Positions 33,984 through 44,023 of a stretch of 64,000 nt of DNA are shown piece after piece. This DNA comes from Viridibacterium sediminicola (GTDB lineage: Bacteria; Pseudomonadota; Gammaproteobacteria; Burkholderiales; Rhodocyclaceae). Under the pieces are notes generated by a model. That model searched no databases. It was not told where the DNA came from and worked only from the letters and a program-made list of their open reading frames with translations. The translations under genes and the position numbers were made by a program. The first letter of the stretch is position 1, and each line of letters begins with the position of its first letter. The stretch is taken from positions 1 to 64,000 of the forward strand of contig NZ_JBDIVE010000011.1 of assembly GCF_039631295.1 (NCBI RefSeq). The letters run 5' to 3'.

Positions 33984-34955
33984 ATGAAAATTCAGGATAC
34001 GCATCGCCCGCAGGCCGTCTTGCTGATGGGCCCCACCGCCAGCGGCAAGACGGCGGCGGCACTGGCGCTCGCCGCCGAGCTGCCGGTCGAGATCATCAGC
34101 GTGGACTCGGCCCTGGTGTTCCGCGACATGGACATCGGCACGGCCAAGCCCAGCCTCGCCGAGCGCGCGCGCTGCGCGCATCATCTGATCGATATCTGCA
34201 GCCCGGAAGAGGCTTATTCGGCCGCGGCTTTCGCCAGCGATGCGCTGCGCCTGATCCACGAGATCGACGCGCGCGGCGCGCTGCCGGTGCTCGCCGGCGG
34301 CACCATGCTGTACTTCAAGGCCTTGTGGGAAGGCTTGTCCGATCTGCCGCAGGCCGATGCCGCCTTGCGTGCGCAGATCGATGCGGACGCGCTGCAGCTG
34401 GGCTGGCCGGCCTTGCATGCGCGCCTGGCGCAGCTCGACCCTGCCGCCGCGGCGCGCCTGCACGAGACGGACGCGCAACGTATCCAGCGCGCGCTGGAGA
34501 TCGTCATGCTCACGGGTCGTCCGCTGGCCGAGAGCTATGCGCAGCGCGAGCAGGGCGCCGCCGACTCCGTGGATTTCCTGCCACTGGCGCTGGCGCCTTC
34601 GGATCGTGCACCGCTGCATGCGGCGATTGCCCAGCGCTTCGATGCCATGCTGGCGCAGGGGCTGGAGCAGGAGTTGTGTGGTTTGCGCGCACGCTACACC
34701 CTGCAGCCGGGCATGACTTCGATGCGCTGCGTGGGTTACCGGCAGATGTGGGATTACCTCGAAGGCCTGGACGATTTCGCGACGATGCGCGACAAGGGCA
34801 TTGCCGCCACGCGCCAGCTGGCCAAGCGCCAGATCACCTGGCTGCGCCAGTTCCGCGAGAACTGGGCGGGCCTCGTCGAGATCGACAGTCTGGCGGCGGA
34901 CGCCGTCGCGCAAGTGATTGCGCAGGTGCACGCCTTTCGCGCGCAGCGGGCTTGA
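33984..34955 (+). CDS. miaA: tRNA dimethylallyltransferase MiaA
   Basis: This 323-aa enzyme transfers a dimethylallyl group to A37 of tRNAs reading UNN codons. The P-loop GPTASGKT (16-23), SVDSALVFRDMDIGTAKP (about 39-56) and the tRNA-binding RCVGYRQMWDYL segment (about 248-259) are present. It uses DMAPP, a product of the isoprenoid pathway also encoded in this window. Its stop abuts the stop of the convergent cobD-like gene. Confidence 0.96.
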   Translation: MKIQDTHRPQAVLLMGPTASGKTAAALALAAELPVEIISVDSALVFRDMDIGTAKPSLAERARCAHHLIDICSPEEAYSAAAFASDALRLIHEIDARGALPVLAGGTMLYFKALWEGLSDLPQADAALRAQIDADALQLGWPALHARLAQLDPAAAARLHETDAQRIQRALEIVMLTGRPLAESYAQREQGAADSVDFLPLALAPSDRAPLHAAIAQRFDAMLAQGLEQELCGLRARYTLQPGMTSMRCVGYRQMWDYLEGLDDFATMRDKGIAATRQLAKRQITWLRQFRENWAGLVEIDSLAADAVAQVIAQVHAFRAQRA

Positions 34956-35882
34956 TCAGCTGAGCAGGCGGGTGATGCCCATCATCAGCAGCACCATCAC
35001 GTAGAGCACCAGGGTACGGCGCACCAGGCCGACGAAGCTCTGCAGGTATTCCACTTCGCTCTCGTCGCCGACGCCCAGCTCGGGGCGTTCGAGGATCTCG
35101 CCGCTCTGGTTGATCGGCTGCCCCAGGCGCACGCCCAGCGCGCCGGCGCCGGCGGCCAGCACCACGGCGTCATTGGCGTCCGGCCAGCTGTCGCTCTGGG
35201 TGCGCCAGCAGTGGATGGCGTCTTCAAAGTCGCCGACGATGGCAAAAGCCATGGCGGTGATGCGTGCCGGCAGCCATTCGATGAAGGCGAAGGCGCGGCG
35301 CGCGAAGCTGCCGAACTGCTCCATGCCGATGCCGCGGCTATTGCCCCAGCTGCGGTTGTAGTACTCGCTCATGCGGTACAGCACGGCGCCGCTGGGGCCG
35401 GGCAGCAGCGCAAACAGCACGATGATCGCGAAGACCTGGCGATGCGCACCGAGAATGCCGCCCTCGATGGTCATCCGCGTGATCTCCTGCGAGCTGCTTT
35501 GCTCGTAGAGGTGCATCCGCCATTCGCCGATCAGGCGGCGCGCCAGCGGCAGGTCCTGGCTGCGCAGGGCGGCGTGGATGCGCGTGAAGAAGTGGCTGAC
35601 GTGGCGAAAGCCCATCGTGTAGTAGAGCACCGCCACATTGAAGGCGAAGGCCGCCAGCGGATGCGCGAAGTGGTAGAGCAGGAAGGCAATGAAGGCCGAC
35701 AGCAGCACCGGCGGCAGCACCATCAGCAGCCAGGCGATCATGCCATGGCGCGCGTTGCCGTCATTGAAGCGGTTTTCGAACACCTCGCCGAGGGAGTCGA
35801 GCAGGGGGTAGAGCAGTTTTGCGGCGTTAAGCGGGCGAAACTGTTCCAGAACCAGGGCGAGAACGAGAGCAAACAGCGTCAT
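34956..35882 (-). CDS. CobD/AmpE-like membrane protein
   Basis: This 308-aa integral membrane protein belongs to the CobD/CbiB-AmpE family: the start LFALVLALVLEQFRPL and the internal EWLPARITAM signature are typical. Helices are predicted near 1-20, 48-75, 80-95, 150-165 and 285-305. It is annotated in many betaproteobacteria as a CobD/CbiB-family regulatory signalling protein; the absence of other cobalamin genes nearby argues against a role in B12 synthesis. Function is not established. Confidence 0.85.
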   Translation of the reverse strand: MTLFALVLALVLEQFRPLNAAKLLYPLLDSLGEVFENRFNDGNARHGMIAWLLMVLPPVLLSAFIAFLLYHFAHPLAAFAFNVAVLYYTMGFRHVSHFFTRIHAALRSQDLPLARRLIGEWRMHLYEQSSSQEITRMTIEGGILGAHRQVFAIIVLFALLPGPSGAVLYRMSEYYNRSWGNSRGIGMEQFGSFARRAFAFIEWLPARITAMAFAIVGDFEDAIHCWRTQSDSWPDANDAVVLAAGAGALGVRLGQPINQSGEILERPELGVGDESEVEYLQSFVGLVRRTLVLYVMVLLMMGITRLLS

Positions 35883-35981
35883 GACTCGAATACGTGTGTC
35901 AGCGGGAAGTGCTGGCTGCGAGTATAAGGCAGCTCTTGTCCGCGTACCGGTTCAGCAGCGCCTGACGGCCCGTTTGGACGC

Positions 35982-36566
35982 TCAAAGTGTTTCTTGTTTG
36001 CCAACTATCTGCGCGAAGCTCGCCAGAATGCCTGCCGTAGCGCCCCAGATGAAGCGCCCGCCATAGGGCACGGCGAGAAAATGGCGCACCAGTTCGCCAC
36101 GCTCGACGCGGTGGCGCTGGAAGTTGGCCGGCGTGAGGATCACCGACAGCGGCAGGCTGAACAGCTCGGCGACCTCGAAACTGTCCAGCCGCACCTCAAA
36201 GGCGGCAGGCGCCAGCGCCACCACCGGCGTGACGCGAAAGCCCGTCGAGGTGTCGAATTCCGGCAATTGGCCGAGCACTTCGAGCGCCGCTGCCGGCAGG
36301 CCGATTTCCTCCTCGGCTTCGCGCAGCGCGGTGTCGGCGGGGCCGGCATCATGCTCTTCGGCCCGGCCGCCGGGCAGGCTGATTTGCCCCGGATGGTGAT
36401 AGAGGTGTTCGGTGCGCCGCGTGAGCAGGATCTGCAAGCCGGCCGGGCCGGGCTGCAGCGCGATCAGCACCGCCGCGCCTGCGGCCCGCGCTGCACCCGG
36501 CCAGGGCTGCAGGGCATGGCGTGCCGGGTCGCTGAAATGTTGGCGGAGGGCGTCGGGGCTCAGCAC
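35982..36566 (-). CDS. Nudix hydrolase, CoA pyrophosphatase type
   Basis: This 194-aa protein carries the Nudix box GGRAEEHDAGPADTALREAE (66-85) followed by EEIGL, with the expected catalytic glutamates. The preceding segment LLTRRTEHLYHHPGQISLPGG is the NudL/CoA-pyrophosphatase signature, here seen with two extra residues between box elements. It would hydrolyse CoA or related dinucleotides to 3',5'-ADP and phosphopantetheine. It ends 11 bp from the neighbouring protease gene and reads in the same direction. Confidence 0.92.
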   Translation of the reverse strand: MLSPDALRQHFSDPARHALQPWPGAARAAGAAVLIALQPGPAGLQILLTRRTEHLYHHPGQISLPGGRAEEHDAGPADTALREAEEEIGLPAAALEVLGQLPEFDTSTGFRVTPVVALAPAAFEVRLDSFEVAELFSLPLSVILTPANFQRHRVERGELVRHFLAVPYGGRFIWGATAGILASFAQIVGKQETL

Positions 36567-36577
36567 TTTGCGGATTC

Positions 36578-37240
36578 TCAGTAGCGGCGTTTGAGGGTCA
36601 TGGTATTGCCCTCGCGGGTCATGCTCAGGCGCTTGAGCGCCGACATGCCGAGCAGCACCACCGGCACTTCCTGCTGCAGGACCAGACCTTCGACGTCGCG
36701 CAACACGATGCCGCCAAGCTTGAGGCGGTCGATACGCACCCGCCAGGCGTGGGTATTGCCATTGGCGGTACCGACGTAGGCGTGCTCGCCAGCGGTGTAG
36801 TTGAGCCCGGCCTGACGCGCCTGGCTGGGGCCCATGGCGACCGCACTGGCGCCGGTATCGACGAGGAAGCCCATGCTTGCATCGTTGAGGCTGCCTTGCA
36901 GGAAGAATTGCCCTTGCGGCGTGGCGGCGATGCTCAGGGTCTGGCTGCCGTCATCGCTGTCCTCACCGATGCGATAGCCCGGCCCGCCGATCGCGATGCG
37001 CTCGCGCTTGCCGCCAGCCTCGATCACCACGGCCTCGCGTTCGACGCTGATCAAGCGCAGCTCGCCGAAACTCTGGCCTACTGCCAGGGTGCGTGGTGGC
37101 GCGCCGTTGATCACCAGCAAGGCCTTGCCGGGGAAAATTCCGGCCACCATCACATCGGTGGCATTCACCGCCGCGGTTGCGGCGCATAGAATGAGTGCCA
37201 TCAAGCCTTGCCGCTTTACACGAAACCGAAAATCGATCAT
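36578..37240 (-). CDS. Retropepsin-like aspartic protease, exported (TIGR02281 type)
   Basis: This 220-aa protein has an N-terminal signal-like segment (basic residues, then GLMALILCAATAAVNA) and a C-terminal retropepsin-like domain with a single active-site motif, FLVDTGASAVAMG (about 124-136). Such clan AA proteases act as dimers. The first half (TLAVGQSFGELRLISVERE) is the family's N-terminal domain. ATG 37240 was chosen; 37258 and 37201 are alternatives. The start codon overlaps that of the divergent amidotransferase gene. Confidence 0.82.
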   Translation of the reverse strand: MIDFRFRVKRQGLMALILCAATAAVNATDVMVAGIFPGKALLVINGAPPRTLAVGQSFGELRLISVEREAVVIEAGGKRERIAIGGPGYRIGEDSDDGSQTLSIAATPQGQFFLQGSLNDASMGFLVDTGASAVAMGPSQARQAGLNYTAGEHAYVGTANGNTHAWRVRIDRLKLGGIVLRDVEGLVLQQEVPVVLLGMSALKRLSMTREGNTMTLKRRY

Positions 37241-37949
37241 GAAGCCCGTCGCAGTCATTCAACATTGTCACAACGTTCGCCCGGGGCATTTTGCCAGTTT
37301 CCTCGACTCCGCGCAGATTCCCTGGCAGCTCTTCACCATTGATGCCGGCGGGCAATTGCCCACTGATGTCGAAGCCTTCAGTGGCCTCTGCTTCATGGGC
37401 GGGCCGATGAGCGTCAATGATGATCTGCCGTGGATCGCCGAAGAGCTGGCGCTGATCCGCCAGGCGGTCGCCGCCGGCGTGCCGGTAATTGGCCATTGCC
37501 TGGGCGGTCAGCTGCTCAGCCGCGCGCTGGGTGGCGAGGTGACGCGCAATCCGGTCAAGGAGATCGGCTGGAACCGCGTCAGCGCGACCGACACGCCTGA
37601 AGCGCAAGCCTGGCTGGGCGAGGCGCGTGAGTTCGATGTCTACCAGTGGCACGGCGAAACCTTCAGCCTGCCGCCCGGCGCGGTGCGCATTCTCGAAGGC
37701 GAGACCTGTCGCAACCAGGCCTATGTGATCGGCCCGCACCTGGGCATGCAGTTCCATATCGAGATGACCGAAGAACTGATCAAGGAATGGATCGCGGAGT
37801 GGGGCGATGAATTCGACGCAGAGGCCAGCTTGCCGCCCTCGGTACAAACTCCGGCCCAGCAGACGGCGCAATTGCCGCAGGCCTTGCCGCGCATGCGTGC
37901 GGTGGCCGACCAGCTCTACACCCATTGGGCACGTCACTTGCGTGGCTAA
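37239..37949 (+). CDS. Class I glutamine amidotransferase-like protein (GMP synthase type)
   Basis: This 236-aa protein has the nucleophile elbow GHCLGGQLL (about 87-95, Cys in the centre) and the catalytic His-x-Glu pair in MQFHIEMT (about 169-176). It lacks the GMP synthase ATP-pyrophosphatase half, so it belongs to the free-standing family resembling GuaA N-domain or gamma-glutamyl hydrolases of polyamine breakdown. Target not known. The ATG at 37239 shares bases with the start of the reverse-strand protease. Confidence 0.87.
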   Translation: MKPVAVIQHCHNVRPGHFASFLDSAQIPWQLFTIDAGGQLPTDVEAFSGLCFMGGPMSVNDDLPWIAEELALIRQAVAAGVPVIGHCLGGQLLSRALGGEVTRNPVKEIGWNRVSATDTPEAQAWLGEAREFDVYQWHGETFSLPPGAVRILEGETCRNQAYVIGPHLGMQFHIEMTEELIKEWIAEWGDEFDAEASLPPSVQTPAQQTAQLPQALPRMRAVADQLYTHWARHLRG

Positions 37950-38011
37950 GCAGCGCTTGCGGCATAATTCTTTTTAATCATTTCCACCCATTCAAGCCTC
38001 ACTCCAAGACC

Positions 38012-39652
<1,641 letters not shown>

Positions 39653-39654
39653 AC

Positions 39655-40086
39655 ATGCGCGCCTGGAAAACTACCGCCGCCATGCTGCTGAGCCTGGGCT
39701 GTGTCGCCAGCGCCGCAGCCGCCGATTACAGTGGCGTCTATGACTGCAAAGGTCTCGACGCCCACGAAGGTCCCTATGACGGCATCGTCACGCTGGAGCG
39801 CGTGCCGGCGCACAGCAAGGCCGGCTTTGACGCCTACCTGTTCACCCTCGAAGTGCCTGGTTTCGGCCGCTACCCCGGCGAAGCCGTCGCCCAGGGCAAG
39901 ACCCTCGCCATCCACTTCGCGCTCGACCAGCCCGGCAGCGACGACCACGGCACCGGCCTGGCCCACATCCAGCGCGATGCCAAGGGCCGCTGGCAATTCA
40001 AGAAGTTCTACTTCGAACCCGCCTACAAAGGCGGCAACACCGGCACCGAAACCTGCACCTGGCGCGCAGCGATCAGCAAGCGCTGA
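39655..40086 (+). CDS. Exported protein of unknown function
   Basis: This 143-aa protein has a clear signal peptide (MRAWKTTAAMLLSLGCVASAAAA, about 23 residues). The mature part starts DYSGVYDCKGLDAHEGPYDG and appears beta-rich, with two cysteines (YDCKG and ETCTW) that may form a disulfide. It starts 2 bp after pgi with GGAG upstream, so it is probably co-transcribed. The pattern suggests a small lipocalin-like periplasmic protein, but no family is recognised. Confidence 0.8.
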   Translation: MRAWKTTAAMLLSLGCVASAAAADYSGVYDCKGLDAHEGPYDGIVTLERVPAHSKAGFDAYLFTLEVPGFGRYPGEAVAQGKTLAIHFALDQPGSDDHGTGLAHIQRDAKGRWQFKKFYFEPAYKGGNTGTETCTWRAAISKR

Positions 40087-40114
40087 GCCTTTTGGCTGAG
40101 CCTGCGGCGTGGAG

Positions 40115-40252
40115 TCTTCACCGCAAAGGCGCAAAGGACACGCAAAGGGCCGCGAAGGAAGGCCGAGGCAAAGCTTGACCGAAGGGCGCCGCTGGGTTTT
40201 CCCCTCGCCCGCGTGCGGGAGAGGGTGGCGCGTAGCGCCGGGAGAGGGCGCT
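40115..40252 (+). repeat. Compound intergenic repeat, copy 1
   Basis: It begins with TTCACCGCAAAGGCGCAAAGG, then CGCAAAGGGCCGCGAAGG, and ends with a hairpin-rich unit, GCGTGCGGGAGAGGGTGGCG followed by CGTAGCGCCGGGAGAGGGCG. The same two blocks in the same order recur at 42481-42635. The first block resembles the left arm of the larger palindromic repeat family. Confidence 0.8.
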
Positions 40253-40259
40253 TGCAGTG

Positions 40260-40328
40260 TCCTGGCCCGGCTGCAGCGCGGGTGAATCCAAGGATTCCGG
40301 CTTCGCCTTCAGCCAGCCTACTTGCTAC
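40260..40328 (+). repeat. Direct repeat flanking the SnoaL gene, left copy
   Basis: Starts CCTGGCCCGGC, then GGTGAATCCAAGGATTCCGG and a run ending CCAGCCTACTTGCT. The right copy at 40777-40850 matches with scattered changes. The two enclose a single small gene. Confidence 0.6.
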
Positions 40329-40384
40329 AGTCGTGCACTGAACCATTCAGACTTAGGGCCTTTAACCCAGTCATCACGCCACTC

Positions 40385-40768
40385 ATGAAGACACCTCCGC
40401 CGTCACCCCTCTCTGCGTCCTCCGAGGCGCTTGTCCAAGCCCAATTGGATGCTTACAACCGGCGCGACATGGAGGCCTGGCTCAGCACCTATCACGAAGA
40501 CGCCGTGCAGTTTCTGCTCCACGCAGGAGAGCTGGCCAAGGGGCATGCGGCCATCCGCCAACGCATGGAAGAGCGATTCAAAGATCCGGCACTGCATGCA
40601 CAGCTGATTCACCGCATCGCCATGGAAAATATTGTTGTCGACCACGAACTGGTCACACGCACATTTCCTGATGGCCTGGGAACAGTAGAAATGGTCTGTA
40701 TCTACGAAGTCGCCGCAGGGAAAATCACCAAAGCAAGCTTTGCCATCGGGCAGACTCGCCCAGTCTAG
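40385..40768 (+). CDS. SnoaL-like (NTF2-fold) protein
   Basis: This 127-aa protein has the NTF2-like pattern: an N-terminal helix pair (VQAQLDAYNRRDMEAWLSTYH), the short beta segment ED-AVQFLLH, then KGHAAIRQRMEERF and a curved sheet. Family members are enzymes or ligand-binding proteins of varied function. ATG 40385 gives the proper fold start; the in-frame extension to 40322 lies in a repeat. It is enclosed by related direct repeats (40260-40328 and 40777-40850) and may be mobile. Confidence 0.8.
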   Translation: MKTPPPSPLSASSEALVQAQLDAYNRRDMEAWLSTYHEDAVQFLLHAGELAKGHAAIRQRMEERFKDPALHAQLIHRIAMENIVVDHELVTRTFPDGLGTVEMVCIYEVAAGKITKASFAIGQTRPV

Positions 40769-40776
40769 CGAGGCCC

Positions 40777-40850
40777 TGGCCCGGCAGCGGTGCCGGTAAA
40801 TCCACGGATTCCGGCGTCACCTCCATCCAGGCTGCTCGCTGGCTGCATTT
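40777..40850 (+). repeat. Direct repeat flanking the SnoaL gene, right copy
   Basis: Starts CCTGGCCCGGC and continues GGTAAATCCACGGATTCCGG, then CCATCCAGGCTGCTCGCTGG. It is a diverged match to 40260-40328 in the same orientation. Confidence 0.6.
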
Positions 40851-40940
40851 GTCACCCAGCCGAAATATCTTCCCCGAGCGTTTGTAATTTCCCGAGCCAA
40901 GAATACGGGTTTTTTACCTAGATTTCGTGCCGGGAAAAAT

Positions 40941-42446
40941 ATGAGCTTGCTGAATGTAGTGAAGTGTCGTTCGGGCCTGGCCCTGTCGTCTGTGGTCTTG
41001 GGGCTCTGTGCGGTGCCCGTGCTGTTGAGTGCCTGTGGCGGTTCCAGCAATGACTCGGCCAGTGCGGCGAGTGCCGCCAGCTCAAGCGCTGAGTCGGTGA
41101 GCGTTCCCACGCTGACCGGGCGCTCGATCATTGCCGCCGACACGTTTGTCGCCGGGCCGACTTCGGGCCAGTTCATCAATGGCGGTGATTTGACGACGGC
41201 GCTGAATACCTATTCCTACACGCTGCCGTTTGCGAGCAAGCAGCCAGTGCAGGGTTTCTCGGCGCTGGCGCGGGATGCTGCGACGGATACCTTGTATGCC
41301 CTGCAGGATAATGGCTTTGGCGGTAAATCCGCGTCTCCCGACGCGCTGCTGCATATCTACGCTTTCCGTCCGGATTGGGCGAGCGGCAAGATGAACTCGG
41401 TCGGCTTCACGACCGGCAGCGCTGTGGCGGACTTTGACAGCAGCAGCTACATCCGCCTGGCCGACCCGGACAAAAAACTCAGCTTCGCGCTGGTGGCGGA
41501 CGGCAGCACCTACGCCTATCCGTCGTATTCGCCGGCAGGGGCGGCGTCCACCCTCAGCGTCGACGCGCTGATCAAAAGCAAGCGCTATTTGACCGGCGCG
41601 GATATCGACCCGGAATCGATGGTGATTGATGCCGACGGGAATTTCTGGATCGGCGAAGAATTCGGCCCCTGGCTGATCAAGGTCGATAAAAGCGGCAAGG
41701 TTTTGCAGAAGGAAGTGTCCGTCCCCAACGTCTTGGCGCTGGACAGCAATCCCTATGTTCAAACCAGCAATAACCCGAATGTCACGACGGCAAACCTGCC
41801 CAGCTCTGGCGGTTTTGAGAGCATGGCCATCAACCCTTCACGCACCCGCATCTACACGATGTTCGAGCGTGAATTATCGTCGGACAGCAATAAGCAGCGC
41901 CGCATCATCAATGTATTCGACATCGCTAATAATAAATTCCTCAGCAATGTCTGGTACCAATACAAGGTCGGCACCGGCACGTATATCGATGCAAGCGGCA
42001 ATACAGTCACGGAGTACTACACCGTCAATGACATGACGGCGGTGAATGACCACCAGTTTCTGGTTCTCGAAAAAGACCGTGGCGCAGGCGACGCACGCAC
42101 TGGCAAATTCCCGGCCAGCAATGCATCGCGTGTGGCAGCGAAATACAAAAAGATCTATCTGGTCGATCTCGAAAAGCTCGATAGCGATGGCTTCCTGGTC
42201 AAGACCGAACTGGTGGATTTGATGAATCTCGCCGACCCCAAGAATATTGGCGCGAGCGACACCATTAATGGCGTCTTTGCCTTCCCGATGGAAAGCATCG
42301 AGTCGGTGCGCATCCTCGATGCCAACACCCTGATTGTCGTCAATGACAACAACTACCCCGGCGGCTCCGCATCGCGCAACCCCGCCAAGCCGGATAACAA
42401 CGAGTTCATCCGCATCCGCCTACCCCAGGCACTTAGTCTTCAATAA
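40941..42446 (+). CDS. Phytase/esterase-like lipoprotein
   Basis: This 501-aa protein has a lipoprotein signal with lipobox LLSAC (Cys 32) followed by a Ser/Ala-rich linker. The mature part is a beta-propeller-like 'esterase-like activity of phytase' domain: GFSALARDAATDTLYALQDN (about 104-123), DPESMVIDADGNFWIGEEFG (near 229-248) and GGFESMAINPSRTRIYTM (near 291-308). Such proteins are surface or periplasmic hydrolases of unknown substrate, often phosphate-related. Codon use is less GC-biased than in nearby genes, and repeats lie on both sides, so it may be acquired. Confidence 0.85.
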   Translation: MSLLNVVKCRSGLALSSVVLGLCAVPVLLSACGGSSNDSASAASAASSSAESVSVPTLTGRSIIAADTFVAGPTSGQFINGGDLTTALNTYSYTLPFASKQPVQGFSALARDAATDTLYALQDNGFGGKSASPDALLHIYAFRPDWASGKMNSVGFTTGSAVADFDSSSYIRLADPDKKLSFALVADGSTYAYPSYSPAGAASTLSVDALIKSKRYLTGADIDPESMVIDADGNFWIGEEFGPWLIKVDKSGKVLQKEVSVPNVLALDSNPYVQTSNNPNVTTANLPSSGGFESMAINPSRTRIYTMFERELSSDSNKQRRIINVFDIANNKFLSNVWYQYKVGTGTYIDASGNTVTEYYTVNDMTAVNDHQFLVLEKDRGAGDARTGKFPASNASRVAAKYKKIYLVDLEKLDSDGFLVKTELVDLMNLADPKNIGASDTINGVFAFPMESIESVRILDANTLIVVNDNNYPGGSASRNPAKPDNNEFIRIRLPQALSLQ

Positions 42447-42480
42447 TCCGCAGGCCTGAGCGCAGCGCTGGCGTGGAAGG

Positions 42481-42635
42481 GCTTCACCGCAAAGGCGCGA
42501 AGGAAACGCAAAGGGCCGCGAAGGAGGGCCAAGGCAAAGGCCTTCATCGTAGAGATGCGTAAGGCCGCAGTGTGTTTGTTTTTCCCCTCTCCCGCATGCG
42601 GGAGAGGGTGGCGCGTAGCGCCGGGAGAGGGCGCT
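42481..42635 (+). repeat. Compound intergenic repeat, copy 2
   Basis: Same two blocks as at 40115-40252: CTTCACCGCAAAGGCGCGAA with CGCAAAGGGCCGCGAAGG, then CCCGCATGCGGGAGAGGGTG and CGTAGCGCCGGGAGAGGGCG. The second block is identical over nearly 50 bp to copy 1. Both copies follow the 3' end of a forward gene. Confidence 0.8.
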
Positions 42636-42703
42636 TTAATCCGTTGCGCAATAAATGACCGTTCGGCCCGAGTGCGCCGTAGGCGCGTATCGAGGGCAGC
42701 ACG

Positions 42704-42883
42704 CGTAGGTCGGACAAGCGAAGCGCCGTCCGACGTTCGGGAATTATTGGCGGCGATGACTTGAATTGAACGGCACAAACGTGGGAAGGCGCCAGCGGCT
42801 TTTCCGACCTGCCGCCGTGCATTCAATCATTGCGACTTACGGCCTTTACCGCCGTGCATTCAGTTATTCCGACTTACGGCCTT
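42704..42883. repeat. Palindromic repeat block, left of the lower-GC module
   Basis: CGTAGGTCGGACAAGCGAAG with GCGCCGTCCGACG is followed by a complementary arm, GGAAGGCGCCAGCGGCTTTT with CCGACCTG. Two tandem copies of GCATTCA-N6-GCGACTTACGGCC-like units follow (42820-42847 and 42856-42883). The same architecture recurs at 44528-44690. Confidence 0.8.
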
Positions 42884-42896
42884 GCAGGGCTACGTT

Positions 42897-43898
42897 TCAC
42901 ATCAACCTCTCTAGCTTTGAGGAAATTATATTCAAAGCTACTGCCAACAGACACCCGCCTAGGAATTGAAGGATTGTCATGGTTTTTCTACCCTTAAATT
43001 CCTGAATAAGTTTGTCGTCACCTTTGTTCAACTTGAGGTAGGAGAGCACGGGGTAACTGTCAATCGCATCTTCAACGAGATCACCTGTAGCACGGGACAA
43101 AGACAAAATCACAATCATCGCCGTGCTATAGAGGACAAAGAACTTAGCAGAAATGTGAGGGCTGCTTGTAGCACTGATGAATAAAGGAATAGCCTGAGTT
43201 GCAAAGAAGCCAAGCAATACGGCAGAAATAAGCCGAACTGAATTTGGAATAATGTTTGACCATTGTCGAAGGAAAATTAGCCAAGTTTTCTTAGGAATTG
43301 CGGGGCAGCCCCTAATCCATTCATCGAACGCTTCTAAGAACCCCCGAGCGATAACGTAATCAGCATAGTCGATCGTGACTTCAGCAGAGGAATCCCCGAT
43401 GTAGTTGAAGAACCTGCCGCGCATGAATGGTGGAGCTTCTTTTTCAAGCTGTTCGATCATGGCAACGCGCGACGTAAGTCTGATAGTTACTGCGTACTCT
43501 TGTGGCCGTTGTAGCCCCGCAGGAATGATAGAGAAGTTGTACTGAACAACAACACTTACCGTAGGGCTGACTGCATTCGCGTTATACGCCTTAAACCGTT
43601 CAAAAGAAGTGAACTGTTCTTTGCGTTCTTTGTCGTGAAAGACGGCGATAGATTCGTTCTTGGCGATGATGTTGTGAACATCGCAGAGCTGCATAACTTT
43701 GTGATGCAACTGTTCTAGCTCAGAAAATTCAATTAACAGATTGTCCGGGTACCTTTGTCGAATCTGCTCAGTGCGCCCCGTTATCTGATGGTAAACATCT
43801 TGATAAACCTTTAGGGAGATTGATGTGTTGGTGTCTCCGACGCTTACTGCGCCTGAGCTTCCATTCCCGTTGTCGCGGTGTTCAATAATTTCGCTCAA
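42897..43898 (-). CDS. Membrane protein of unknown function with large cytoplasmic N-domain
   Basis: This 333-aa protein starts at TTG 43898, preceded by GAGGTG; upstream in-frame ATGs lack a ribosome site. The first 215 residues are soluble and mixed alpha/beta, with a Glu/Gln-rich helix (about 48-65). Three hydrophobic helices lie at about 222-242, 250-268 and 308-324, leaving a short charged loop (RATGDLVEDAIDSY) between the last two. No known domain is recognised. Codon use is AT-richer than the surrounding chromosome. It lies downstream of the Cys-rich gene on the same strand, 126 bp away, within a block bordered by palindromic repeats. Confidence 0.7.
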   Translation of the reverse strand: MSEIIEHRDNGNGSSGAVSVGDTNTSISLKVYQDVYHQITGRTEQIRQRYPDNLLIEFSELEQLHHKVMQLCDVHNIIAKNESIAVFHDKERKEQFTSFERFKAYNANAVSPTVSVVVQYNFSIIPAGLQRPQEYAVTIRLTSRVAMIEQLEKEAPPFMRGRFFNYIGDSSAEVTIDYADYVIARGFLEAFDEWIRGCPAIPKKTWLIFLRQWSNIIPNSVRLISAVLLGFFATQAIPLFISATSSPHISAKFFVLYSTAMIVILSLSRATGDLVEDAIDSYPVLSYLKLNKGDDKLIQEFKGRKTMTILQFLGGCLLAVALNIISSKLERLM

Positions 43899-44023
43899 AG
43901 TGCACCTCGGGATACTTGTGGAACATAACGTGAAAGTGAGAGGCGGCTGGAGCAAAGAGTACGGAACCACAAGCGCTGCTTGTGGCCGTACTGCCCCACT
44001 GTAGTGTTGGGGCCGCGGACCCC

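Larger units (their letters stand above)
40087..40384. other. Repeat-rich gap between the small exported protein gene and the SnoaL gene
   Basis: The gap is filled by repeats: a compound block at 40115-40252 shared with 42481-42635, and a 70-bp segment (40260-40328) resembling 40777-40850. No gene is supported. Confidence 0.7.
42447..42896. other. Repeat-rich gap at the left edge of the lower-GC module
   Basis: It holds compound repeat copy 2 (42481-42635) and the left palindromic block (42704-42883). Short ORFs across these repeats have no ribosome sites, and none is supported as a gene. Confidence 0.7.
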
